A stretch of DNA of 7,735 nt from Pseudomonadota bacterium (GCA_021787175.1 JAJYMF010000215.1:1-7735); one strand, 5' to 3'; positions 1 to 5,844 are shown, counted from the first letter of the stretch. The notes: a model not told the origin generated them from the letters alone. Program-made: numbers and translations.

Positions 1-570
1 TTCCCCGAGCTGAGCGTCGAGTTCACCGAGCTGCTGCGCCTGCCCGGCGTGGTCGAGCAGGTCGAGCCCGACCTGCAGGCGCTGGGTGCCGCGCTGCTGG
101 CGCTGGCCGATCGCGCACTGACCGAACTGGGCGAGGCGCGCGAGCGCGAGGGCGCGCGCCTCGGCGAGGCGATGAGCGAGCGCCTGCAGGGCATCGCCGC
201 GCAGGTGGCGGCGGTGCGTGCGGCGATGCCCGAGATCCGCGCCGCGCAGCGCGGCAAGCTCGACGCGCTGCTGGCCGAGATCAAGGACGCCGCCGATCCG
301 GCGCGCATCGAGAAGGAGCTGGTCGCGCAGCTGCTGCGCCTGGACGTCGACGAGGAGCTCGATCGCCTCGATGCGCACGTCGCCGAAGCGCGCCGCGTGC
401 TGGCCCTGAGCGAGCCGGTCGGCCGGCGTCTGGACTTTCTGCTGCAGGAGTTCAACCGCGAGGCCAACACGCTGGGATCGAAGTCGGTGGATCCGCGCAA
501 CACCCAGGCCGCGGTCGAGCTGAAGGTGCTGATCGAGCAGATCCGCGAGCAGGTGCAGAACATCGAATAG
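1..570 (+). CDS. yicC: YicC-family endoribonuclease, C-terminal part (5' end outside window)
   Basis: The reading frame is open from base 1 to a TAG stop at 568-570, giving the last 189 residues of a protein whose family is usually near 290 residues. The N-terminal YicC_N region is therefore mostly missing. What remains is the C-terminal DUF1732 region: a long charged helical stretch (EREGARLGEAMSERL, then AEELDRLDAHV-like VDEELDRLDAHVAEA) ending in the family signature GRRLDFLLQEFNREANTLGSKS and the terminal VELKVLIEQIREQVQNIE. This tail matches E. coli YicC nearly word for word. E. coli YicC has been reported as a metal-dependent endoribonuclease acting on small RNAs such as RyhB; the role here is inferred from family. 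It lies 114 bp upstream of gmk on the same strand. The ATG at 49 is internal, not the start. Confidence 0.95.
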   Translation, partial: FPELSVEFTELLRLPGVVEQVEPDLQALGAALLALADRALTELGEAREREGARLGEAMSERLQGIAAQVAAVRAAMPEIRAAQRGKLDALLAEIKDAADPARIEKELVAQLLRLDVDEELDRLDAHVAEARRVLALSEPVGRRLDFLLQEFNREANTLGSKSVDPRNTQAAVELKVLIEQIREQVQNIE

Positions 571-581
571 CGGGCCGCGGG

Positions 582-597
582 CCTCGCGCCGCGAGAG
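582..597 (+). other. Short GC hairpin just after yicC
   Basis: CTCGC (583-587) and GCGAG (591-595) pair perfectly around a GCC loop, and C582 can add a pair with G597 across a bulged A. It begins 12 bases after the yicC stop. No T-run follows, so it is not a classical intrinsic terminator. It may protect the mRNA 3' end or mean nothing in DNA this GC-rich. Confidence 0.3.
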
Positions 598-632
598 GGG
601 TACGCCCATGCCGATACGCCGCTGCCGCATCA

Positions 633-662
633 GCCCCCCGTCCGTGCCGCGGGTACGGGGGC
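633..662 (+). promoter_or_regulatory. Stem-loop in the gmk leader
   Basis: CCCCCGT (635-641) is the exact reverse complement of ACGGGGG (655-661). G633 and C662 can extend the stem past a bulged C634. Inside the loop, CCG (642-644) can pair with CGG (650-652). The structure ends 11 bases before the likely gmk ribosome binding site (GAGG, 673-676). No T-run follows, so termination is unlikely. It sits where a leader structure could influence gmk mRNA stability or translation; the function is inference. Confidence 0.4.
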
Positions 663-684
663 ATCGCGTGTCGAGGATCGCCGG

Positions 685-1302
685 ATGACCGGCACCCTGT
701 TCATCGTCGCCGCGCCCTCGGGCGCGGGCAAGTCCAGCCTGGTCAACGCGCTGCTGGCACGCGAGCCGGGGATTTCGCTGTCGATCTCCTACACCGACCG
801 CGCGCCGCGTCCCGGTGAACTGGATGGCAGGCACTACCACTTCGTCGACCGCGCCACCTTCGACGCGATGGCCGCGGCCGGCCAGTTCTTCGAGTACGCC
901 GATGTGCATGGCGATCGCAAGGGCACCGCGCGTACCGCGGTCGAGCCGATCCTGGCCGCGGGCCGCGACGTGCTGCTCGAGATCGACTGGCAGGGCGCTC
1001 GCTCGGTGCGCGCGGTCAAGCCGGACTGCGTCGGCATCTTCATCCTGCCGCCATCGCGGGCGGAGCTGGAGCGTCGGCTGCGCGCGCGCGCGACCGACAG
1101 CGAAGCGACCATCGCGCGGCGCCTGGCCAACTCGCGCGAGGAGCTGCGCCACGCCGGCGAGTTCGAGTACTGGATCGTCAACGACCGCTTCGAGCGCGCG
1201 CTGGACGACCTGACCGCGATCGTGCGTGCCGTGCGCCAGCGCGCGCCGCTGCAGTGGCCGCGGCCGCAGGCGCTGCTCGACGCGCTGCTGAAAGACGGCT
1301 GA
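685..1302 (+). CDS. gmk: Guanylate kinase
   Basis: Cytoplasmic enzyme that converts GMP and ATP to GDP and ADP, an essential step in GTP (and therefore ppGpp) supply. The product has 205 residues, against about 207 in E. coli. The P-loop is PSGAGKSS at residues 11-18 (Lys16). The GMP-binding segment is YTDRAPRPGELDGRHYHFV at about 36-54, with Arg39 and Arg42. LLEIDWQGA follows at about 97-105, FILPPS comes after it, and the late EYWIVNDRFERALDDL block is typical. The ATG at 685 has GAGG at 673-676, eight bases upstream. Oddities: the usual GNYYGTSR of the GMP site reads GDRKGTAR here (residues 76-83), and the second Thr of HTTR is Asp38. I recall a similar GDxKGTAR form in Xanthomonas, so this looks lineage-specific rather than damaged. 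In E. coli gmk is directly followed by rpoZ-spoT; here an mla operon follows. Confidence 0.97.
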   Translation: MTGTLFIVAAPSGAGKSSLVNALLAREPGISLSISYTDRAPRPGELDGRHYHFVDRATFDAMAAAGQFFEYADVHGDRKGTARTAVEPILAAGRDVLLEIDWQGARSVRAVKPDCVGIFILPPSRAELERRLRARATDSEATIARRLANSREELRHAGEFEYWIVNDRFERALDDLTAIVRAVRQRAPLQWPRPQALLDALLKDG

Positions 1303-1312
1303 ATCCGCCCGC

Positions 1313-1341
1313 TTGGCGTGCTGCGGCGCGTCCTGTACCTT
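1313..1341 (+). promoter_or_regulatory. Weak candidate sigma-70 promoter for the mla operon
   Basis: TTGGCG (1313-1318, 4 of 6 matches to TTGACA) lies 17 bases before TACCTT (1336-1341, 3 of 6 matches to TATAAT), in the 71-bp gap between gmk and mlaF. The spacing is ideal but the hexamers are poor, and the operon could instead be read through from gmk. No terminator is visible after gmk. Confidence 0.25.
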
Positions 1342-1373
1342 CGAGTTCATTTTCCCGCGATGACCCCGCCTCC

Positions 1374-2198
1374 ATGCCGACTGACGCCGATGCCGATGCC
1401 CTGGTCGAGGTCCGCGACCTGACCACGATGCTCAGCGGCAAAGCCGTGTTCGACGGACTCAGCCTCGACATCCCGCGCGGCAAGGTCACCGCCATCATGG
1501 GCCCCAGCGGCACCGGCAAGACCACCCTGCTCAAGCACATCACCGGGCAGATGCGCCCCGACCGCGGCACCCTGCGCGTGGACGGCCAGAACGTGCCGAC
1601 GCTGGGTCGCGAGGCGCTGTACGCGCTGCGCGAGCGCATCGGCTACCTGTTCCAGAATTCCGCGCTGCTGACCGACTACGACGTGTTCGAGAACGTCGCC
1701 TTTCCGCTGCGCCAGCACGCGCGGCTGCCCGAGGTCCTGCTGCGCAACATCGTGCTGACCAAGCTGCAGGCGGTGGGCCTGCGCGGCGCGGCGCGGCTGA
1801 TGCCCAGCGAGCTGTCCGGCGGCATGGCGCGGCGCGTGGCGCTGGCGCGCGCGATCGTGTTCGATCCGATGCTGATCCTCTACGACGAGCCCTTCGTCGG
1901 CCTCGACCCGATCGCGCTCAACCAGGTGCTGAAGCTGATCCGCACCCTCAACCGCACGCTCGGCATCACCTCGATCCTGGTCGCGCACGAGTTCGCCGCC
2001 GTGCGCCAGGTCGCCGACGGGGTGCACCTGATCGCCAACGGCCGGCTGGTCGCCTCGGGCACGCCCGAGCAGCTGGCGCGTGGCGAATCGGACTGGACGC
2101 GGCAGTTCTTCGGCGGCGAGGCCGACGGGCCGGTGCCGTTCCAGTATCCGGCCGGCGACTACGCTGAGGCCCTGGGCTTCACCGGAGCGGCGGCATGA
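1374..2198 (+). CDS. mlaF: Phospholipid ABC transporter ATP-binding protein MlaF
   Basis: Cytoplasmic ATPase of the inner-membrane MlaFEDB complex, which moves phospholipid between the inner membrane and periplasmic MlaC. The product has 274 residues (about 269 in E. coli). Visible ABC motifs are Walker A GPSGTGKT at 43-50, Q-loop Gln94, signature LSGGM at 147-151, Walker B LILYDE at 167-172 with catalytic Glu172, D-loop GLD at 176-178 and H-loop His205. The C-terminal DGPVPFQYPAGDY (251-263) matches the conserved MlaF extension that contacts the partner subunits, and it separates MlaF from generic ABC ATPases. The ATG at 1374 is chosen because homology begins directly after it (VEVRDLT). The frame stays open upstream, but only over the end of gmk. 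No clear Shine-Dalgarno precedes this ATG. The stop overlaps the mlaE start (ATGA), suggesting translational coupling. Confidence 0.95.
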   Translation: MPTDADADALVEVRDLTTMLSGKAVFDGLSLDIPRGKVTAIMGPSGTGKTTLLKHITGQMRPDRGTLRVDGQNVPTLGREALYALRERIGYLFQNSALLTDYDVFENVAFPLRQHARLPEVLLRNIVLTKLQAVGLRGAARLMPSELSGGMARRVALARAIVFDPMLILYDEPFVGLDPIALNQVLKLIRTLNRTLGITSILVAHEFAAVRQVADGVHLIANGRLVASGTPEQLARGESDWTRQFFGGEADGPVPFQYPAGDYAEALGFTGAAA

Positions 2199-2977
2199 GT
2201 GCCGACATGAAGACCAAGGCGCCGCGCGGCGGCATGCTGGTGGACGGACTGGCGCAGATCGGCGCCTGCGGCCTGTTCCTGCTCGCCCTGCTCGGCGCGA
2301 TTCCGCGCAGCCTGCGCCATCTGCGCGAGATCTCGCGCCAGGTCTGGTTCGTCGGCGCGATGAGCCTGGTGATCATCATGATCAGCGGCCTGTTCGTCGG
2401 CATGGTGCTGGCGCTGCAGCTGTACTACACGCTGTCGATCTTCGGCGGCACCGCCGCGCTGGGCACGGTGGTGGCGCTGTCGCTGTACCGCGAGCTGGGG
2501 CCGGTGATCACCGCGCTGCTGTTCGCCGGCCGCGCCGGCACCGCGATGACCGCCGAGATCGGCCTGATGCGCGCCACCGACCAGCTGGCCGCGATGGAGA
2601 TGATGGCGGTCGATCCGATCGCCTTCGTCGCCACGCCGCGCTTTCTCGCCGGCGTGATCGCGATGCCGCTGCTGGCCAATGTCTTCAGCATGCTCGGCCT
2701 GCTCGGCGCGCATCTGGTCGGCGTCACCTGGCTGGGCGTCGACAACGGCACGTTCTGGTCGAACATGACCTCCAACGTCGACGTCTGGAAGGACATCGTC
2801 AACGGCACCTGGAAGGCACTGGCCTTCGGCGTCGTGGTGTCGCTGATCGCCGTGTTCCAGGGCTACACCGCACCGCCGACCAGCGAGGGCGTGGCCTATG
2901 CCACCACCCGCACGGTGGTGTTTGCGTCCATCGTCATCCTGGCGCTGGACTTCGTGATGACCGCATTCCTGATGTGA
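2195..2977 (+). CDS. mlaE: Phospholipid ABC transporter permease MlaE
   Basis: Integral inner-membrane subunit (MlaE/Ttg2B, DUF140 family) of the MlaFEDB complex. The product has 260 residues, matching E. coli length. Hydrophobic segments are visible at about 19-36, 50-80, 88-115, 150-178, 205-230 and 238-260; exact membrane boundaries are not determined. The family signature runs through residues 98-123, including ELGPVITALLFAGRAGTAM and TAEIG. It is followed by the cytoplasmic coupling segment LMRATDQLAAMEMM (124-137), which should contact MlaF. A late GYTAPPTSEGV motif is also typical of the family. The start codon overlaps the mlaF stop in an ATGA quartet, and mlaD starts 13 bases downstream. 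Nothing is truncated. Confidence 0.95.
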   Translation: MSADMKTKAPRGGMLVDGLAQIGACGLFLLALLGAIPRSLRHLREISRQVWFVGAMSLVIIMISGLFVGMVLALQLYYTLSIFGGTAALGTVVALSLYRELGPVITALLFAGRAGTAMTAEIGLMRATDQLAAMEMMAVDPIAFVATPRFLAGVIAMPLLANVFSMLGLLGAHLVGVTWLGVDNGTFWSNMTSNVDVWKDIVNGTWKALAFGVVVSLIAVFQGYTAPPTSEGVAYATTRTVVFASIVILALDFVMTAFLM

Positions 2978-2990
2978 GAGGGCCTCCGCC

Positions 2991-3500
2991 GTGAATCCCC
3001 GCCGCTCCTTCGCCGCCGGCACCGGCCTGTTCATCCTGCTGGGCTTTGCCGCGCTGGCCTACCTCGCCACGCAGACGTCCTCGGTGGCCAATTTCAGCTC
3101 CGGGCCCACCTACGACGTGGTCGCCCAGTTCGACAATGTCGGCTCGCTGAAAGACCGCGCGCCGGTCAAGATCGCCGGCGTGCGCGTCGGTTCGGTCAAG
3201 TCGATCCAGCTCGACAATCAGAGCATGGAAGCCAAGGTCACCCTGGCGATCGACACCCGCTACAACGACATTCCCGACGACTCCTTCGCCAAGATCATGA
3301 CCAGCGGCTTGCTCGGCGACCAGTTCGTGGCGCTGTCGCCGGGCGGTTCGCCGGACGTGCTCAAAAACGGCAGCCGCATCATCAACACGCAGTCGGCGAT
3401 GCAGCTCGAAGACCTGATCGGCAAGTTCCTGGTCGGCGGTTCGTCGCCCGCCAAGAGCAGCAGCACCGGCGCGGCCGGCGGCGGCAAGAACGGTGGCTGA
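2991..3500 (+). CDS. mlaD: MCE-domain substrate-binding protein MlaD
   Basis: Inner-membrane-anchored periplasmic subunit. In E. coli six copies form a ring with a central hydrophobic channel that passes lipid between MlaE and MlaC. The product has 169 residues (183 in E. coli). One N-terminal membrane segment spans about 8-27 (GTGLFILLGFAALAYLA). It is followed by a single MCE domain, about 40-118, with DNVGSLKDRAPVKIAGVRVGSV and the late GLLGDQFVALSPG, which corresponds to the pore-loop region. Residues 148-169 form a Gly/Ser-rich, probably disordered tail (GGSSPAKSSSTGAAGGG), so the C-terminal helical part is short. The start is GTG at 2991, supported by AGAGGG at 2977-2982 with eight bases of spacing and by the position of the membrane segment. 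The AGAGGG overlaps the last base of the mlaE stop. Confidence 0.94.
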   Translation: MNPRRSFAAGTGLFILLGFAALAYLATQTSSVANFSSGPTYDVVAQFDNVGSLKDRAPVKIAGVRVGSVKSIQLDNQSMEAKVTLAIDTRYNDIPDDSFAKIMTSGLLGDQFVALSPGGSPDVLKNGSRIINTQSAMQLEDLIGKFLVGGSSPAKSSSTGAAGGGKNGG

Positions 3501-3520
3501 GTCCGTCCCCTCGATCGACA

Positions 3521-3539
3521 CGCGGCGCCCGTCGCCGCG
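3521..3539 (+). promoter_or_regulatory. GC stem-loop abutting the mlaC ribosome binding site
   Basis: CGCGGCG (3521-3527) and CGCCGCG (3533-3539) pair perfectly around a 5-base CCCGT loop, in the 52-bp gap between mlaD and mlaC. The stem ends two bases before the AGGAG at 3541-3545. No T-run follows, so read-through is expected. Possible roles are blocking exonuclease progress to set the mlaC mRNA level, or keeping the ribosome site open or occluded. All of these are inference. Confidence 0.45.
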
Positions 3540-3540
3540 C

Positions 3541-3545
3541 AGGAG
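3541..3545 (+). promoter_or_regulatory. Ribosome binding site that fixes the mlaC start
   Basis: AGGAG lies seven bases before the ATG at 3553. It is among the best Shine-Dalgarno matches in the window. It decides between this ATG and an in-frame GTG at 3493 that overlaps the end of mlaD. Confidence 0.8.
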
Positions 3546-3552
3546 AAACCCC

Positions 3553-4230
3553 ATGTTGCGCACGCTTGCATTCGCCCTTGCCGTTACCCTCGCCGCCGCG
3601 ACCGTCAACCCGGTTGCCGCGCAGACCCCCGCGCCGGCGACGCTGGCGGCGGCCCCGCAGCAGACGCCGCAGCAGATCGTGCAGTCGATCGCCGATCAGC
3701 TCGGGCAGGCCATCGAGGGCCACCAGGCCGAGCTCAAGAACGACCGTCCCAAGCTGATCGCGATCATCAACAAGATCCTGCTGCCGCATTTCGACGTGCA
3801 GTACGCCTCGCTGCTGGTGCTGGGCCGTTACGCGCGCACCGCCACGCCGCAGCAGCGCGAGCAGTTTTCCAAGGCGTTCTACGACTCGATCACGCAGCGC
3901 TACGCCGAGGGGTTGTTGAACTACACCCGCGGCCGTGTGCAGGTGCTGCCGGCGCGGGCCGGGGGCGACGCGCGCCGCCAGATCGTGCGCACCGAGGTGG
4001 TGCTCAACGACGGCAAGAAGGTCGCCGTGGATTACGTGTTCCATCGCGCGCTGAACGGCCAGTGGCAGGCCTACGACGTGATCATCGAGGGCATTTCCTA
4101 CATCGCCAACTTCCGCAGCCAGGTCGGCGAGGAAATCCGTCGCAGCAGCCTCGATGCCCTGATCACGCGCCTGGAGTCGCAGGGCGGCAAGGCCATCGAC
4201 ACCCTCAACAAGCAGGGTGGTGCGGGGTGA
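3553..4230 (+). CDS. mlaC: Periplasmic phospholipid-binding protein MlaC
   Basis: Soluble periplasmic carrier (Tol_Tol_Ttg2 / MlaC family) that shuttles phospholipid between outer-membrane MlaA and the inner-membrane MlaFEDB complex. The product has 225 residues. It begins with a Sec signal peptide: MLRTLAFALAVTLAAATVNP, with probable cleavage after VAA at residue 23. An Ala/Pro/Gln-rich linker follows to about residue 38. The MlaC domain fills the rest: KLIAIINKILLPHFDVQYAS and VLGRYARTATPQQREQFSKAF in the first half, then the lipid-pocket beta strands (VDYVFHRALNGQWQAYDVIIEGIS and NFRSQVGEEI). Starting at the upstream GTG (3493) would bury the signal peptide behind 20 charged residues, so the ATG with AGGAG is preferred. 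The 3' end overlaps mlaB (GTGA at 4227-4230). Confidence 0.95.
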   Translation: MLRTLAFALAVTLAAATVNPVAAQTPAPATLAAAPQQTPQQIVQSIADQLGQAIEGHQAELKNDRPKLIAIINKILLPHFDVQYASLLVLGRYARTATPQQREQFSKAFYDSITQRYAEGLLNYTRGRVQVLPARAGGDARRQIVRTEVVLNDGKKVAVDYVFHRALNGQWQAYDVIIEGISYIANFRSQVGEEIRRSSLDALITRLESQGGKAIDTLNKQGGAG

Positions 4231-4541
4231 GCGGCAGCGCCTGCCGTCTGCAGCAGCCGCAGGCCGGCACCCTGGCGCTGGCCGGTACGCTCGGCTTCGC
4301 CAACGCCGCCGCCTGCTATGCGCAAGTCGCCCGCACCCTGCATGCGGACGGCATCGCCATCCTCGATCTCGGCGGGCTGGAGCGCGCCGACAGCGCCGCG
4401 CTGGCCTGCGTGCTGGCCTGGATCGCCGATCGCCGCGCCCGCGGCCGCGCGCTGCAGGTCAGCGCGCTGCCCGAGGGTCTGCGCGCGCTGGCGCGGGTGT
4501 GCGAGGTCGAGGATCTGCTGGACGCCGCGGCCCGCGGCTGA
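4227..4541 (+). CDS. mlaB: STAS-domain protein MlaB
   Basis: Small cytoplasmic STAS-domain subunit that binds MlaF and is needed for assembly and activity of the MlaFEDB transporter. The product has 104 residues, similar to E. coli MlaB (about 97). The STAS core shows GTLALAGTLGFANAAACYAQ, then ILDLGGLERADSAALACVLAWIADRR. Ser56 lies in the D-S-A position where STAS proteins carry a conserved Ser or Thr (Thr52 in E. coli MlaB). A final LRALARVCEVEDLL helix follows. The start is GTG at 4227, overlapping the mlaC stop as GTGA, with AGGG at 4214-4217 nine bases upstream. Individual sequence similarity is modest, as usual for MlaB; operon position and the STAS pattern carry the assignment. It is the last gene of the + strand operon. 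Confidence 0.9.
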   Translation: MSGSACRLQQPQAGTLALAGTLGFANAAACYAQVARTLHADGIAILDLGGLERADSAALACVLAWIADRRARGRALQVSALPEGLRALARVCEVEDLLDAAARG

Positions 4542-4623
4542 CGCGCGCGTTGCCGGCAGGCCGCAGTCCACGGCTGGCTCTCGCGCGACTCATACTCGTT
4601 CGCGATCAAGATACAAAAACCGC

Positions 4624-4710
4624 GTACCCCGGATGCAGCGCAGCGGAATCCGGAAATCAGGCTGGGTACGGCCCCGGATTGCGCCTCTCTCGAGGCTCCA
4701 TCCGCGCTAC
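4624..4710. repeat. Pair of inverted REP-like elements (BIME-like)
   Basis: This lies in the 198-bp gap between the convergent mlaB and mlaA. The first unit (4624-4653, + orientation) is GTAC, then CCGGAT (4629-4634) pairing with ATCCGG (4648-4653) around a GCAGCGCAGCGGA loop. The second unit (4674-4710, - orientation) starts with GTAG on the minus strand (CTAC at 4707-4710). It folds as CGGAT/ATCCG (4675-4679 with 4700-4704) enclosing GCCTC/GAGGC (4683-4687 with 4692-4696) and a TCTC loop. A GTAG-type tetranucleotide followed by a hairpin is the known layout of REP sequences mobilised by REP-associated tyrosine transposases (RAYTs). The rest of the gap (4542-4623 and 4711-4739) shows no convincing terminator or gene. 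The pair may serve as the transcription end for both operons. Confidence 0.7.
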
Positions 4711-4739
4711 TCATCGTATCGATTGAATGCAACTCGGTA

Positions 4740-5690
4740 TCAGAAGGCGCTAGACGCCGCGGCGGGCGCCGGCGCACTGGCTGCCGGAGCCGGTGCCGCC
4801 GAGCTGGCCGCGGATGCCGGAGCTGCCGTCGATGCAGCGGACGCCGGGATCGCCGCAGCTGCCGCGCCGCCACCGCCGCGCTTGCCCTGCTCGTAGGCCT
4901 GCTGCTGCTGCAGCAGCTGATCGATGTCGTCGCTGGAGCTGTCGTTGAGACCCTGCATCTGCTCGATGATCGCGGCCGGCGGGTTGCCGTGGTAGATCAG
5001 GTAGGTGCGCCGCTGCAGGTAGGCGTCGCGGGTCATCAGGTAGGGATCGTAGGCCGAGTTGAGGAAACTCTCGGAGTCGATGAAGCTCGCGCGCAGCTGC
5101 ACGTAGTACAGCATGATCGGCAGGTACTCGGCGTAGTACCGGAAGCTGTGCTCGCGCGCATACCAGGACATCGGATCGAGCAGGTAGCTGTCCACCGGCC
5201 ACGCCCACACGTCGCGGACTGTGGTCGGACCCAGCAGCGGCAGCACCATGTACGGGCCGTCGGGTACGCCCCAGCGCGCCAGGGTCACGCCGAAGTCGGT
5301 CTTGTCCAGGGTCAGGCCGAGTTCGCTGGCGGGATCGAAAAAGCCCAGCAGGCCGATCGTGGTGTTGACCGCGAAGCGCCCGGTGTTGCGGGCCGCTCCC
5401 GCCGGACGCGCCTGCAGCAGGTCGTTGACGATGCTCACCGGCAATTCGATGTTGGAATAGAAGTTGCCGATCAGTTTGCGCATCGTCGCCGTGGTGACCT
5501 TGCGGTAGCCCACGGCGACCGGCCGCACCACGGCCTTGTCGACCTTCTCGTTGAAGGCGAAGGTCTTGCGGTTGACGTTCTGCCACGGATCCTCGGTCTT
5601 GGGCGGCTGGATGGCGCAGCCGGCCAGACTGAGCAGGGCGACGGCCAGCGCGGTGCGGACGAGCGGGCGCGGGCGGAGCATCATGGACAT
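4740..5690 (-). CDS. mlaA: Outer-membrane lipoprotein MlaA (VacJ)
   Basis: Outer-membrane component of the Mla pathway; in E. coli it associates with porins and draws mislocalised phospholipid from the outer leaflet to hand to MlaC. The product has 316 residues (251 in E. coli). It has a lipoprotein signal with lipobox LAGC, acylated Cys25, and Ala at +2, consistent with outer-membrane sorting. The MlaA domain covers about 34-235: DPWQNVNRKTFAFNEKVD (34-51), VRPVAVGYR, GNFYSNIELP, RFAVNTTIGLLGFFD, DFGVTLARWGVPDGPYMVLP (132-151), and DPYLMTRDAYLQRRTYL (215-231). After a Gln-rich stretch, residues 272-316 form a 45-residue tail of almost only Ala, Pro, Ser and Gly. The ATG at 5690 is chosen because it places a normal signal peptide; two more ATGs (5684, 5681) follow, and the Shine-Dalgarno is weak. 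The gene converges on mlaB and diverges from rpoZ. Confidence 0.95.
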   Translation of the reverse strand: MSMMLRPRPLVRTALAVALLSLAGCAIQPPKTEDPWQNVNRKTFAFNEKVDKAVVRPVAVGYRKVTTATMRKLIGNFYSNIELPVSIVNDLLQARPAGAARNTGRFAVNTTIGLLGFFDPASELGLTLDKTDFGVTLARWGVPDGPYMVLPLLGPTTVRDVWAWPVDSYLLDPMSWYAREHSFRYYAEYLPIMLYYVQLRASFIDSESFLNSAYDPYLMTRDAYLQRRTYLIYHGNPPAAIIEQMQGLNDSSSDDIDQLLQQQQAYEQGKRGGGGAAAAAIPASAASTAAPASAASSAAPAPAASAPAPAAASSAF

Positions 5691-5725
5691 GGGGAATCCG
5701 GCAGGAAATCGATCAGGGGAAGAGC

Positions 5726-5737
5726 ATAGTAAACTAT
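5726..5737 (-). promoter_or_regulatory. AT-rich palindrome, possible mlaA -10/operator
   Basis: ATAGT (5726-5730) and ACTAT (5733-5737) are exact inverted repeats two bases apart, in a short AT-rich island 36 bases upstream of the mlaA start. Read on the minus strand, TACTAT (5731-5726) could be a -10 (4 of 6), but no good -35 lies 16-18 bases above it. It may be an operator or simply the AT-rich promoter core. Confidence 0.3.
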
Positions 5738-5788
5738 CAAGTACACCATCGCGGCGGGCGCGGATGAAATCGGCGTCATGTCGACTCA

Positions 5789-5818
5789 TTGCCAGCGCGG
5801 CCCTCGCGCCGGTACACT
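5789..5818 (+). promoter_or_regulatory. Probable sigma-70 promoter of rpoZ-spoT
   Basis: TTGCCA (5789-5794, 5 of 6 matches to TTGACA) and TACACT (5813-5818, 4 of 6 matches to TATAAT) are 18 bases apart. This predicts a transcript start near 5825 and a leader of about 34 bases before the rpoZ ATG. It lies in the 168-bp divergent gap with mlaA (5691-5858). It implies that rpoZ-spoT is transcribed independently of gmk. Confidence 0.6.
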
Positions 5819-5844
5819 CGTTCTCCATTTAAGTTTCTGTAACT

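Noticed and set aside
1254..1373. Upstream extension of mlaF into gmk
   Set aside because: The 40 extra residues are the end of gmk read in another frame; MlaF homology begins just after the ATG at 1374.
2080..3034. Long open frames (about 290-305 codons) overlapping mlaE on both strands
   Set aside because: Both are low-complexity Arg/Ala/Gly or His/Gln-rich products overlapping a conserved permease frame; they are composition shadows.
3493..3552. In-frame GTG start for mlaC overlapping mlaD
   Set aside because: It adds 20 charged residues before the signal peptide, whereas the ATG at 3553 has AGGAG at good spacing.
4542..4623. Intrinsic terminator right after mlaB
   Set aside because: Only weak imperfect pairings are present and no hairpin is followed by a T-run; the REP-like pair downstream is the only strong structure in the gap.
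4897..4916. CTG triplet run that might be an unstable microsatellite
   Set aside because: Only about four triplets, encoding the Gln stretch of MlaA; too short to claim slippage or phase variation.
5691..5828. Upstream extension of mlaA to an ATG at 5828
   Set aside because: It would put 46 charged residues before the lipoprotein signal peptide and would overlap the rpoZ promoter; the ATG at 5690 gives a normal signal sequence.
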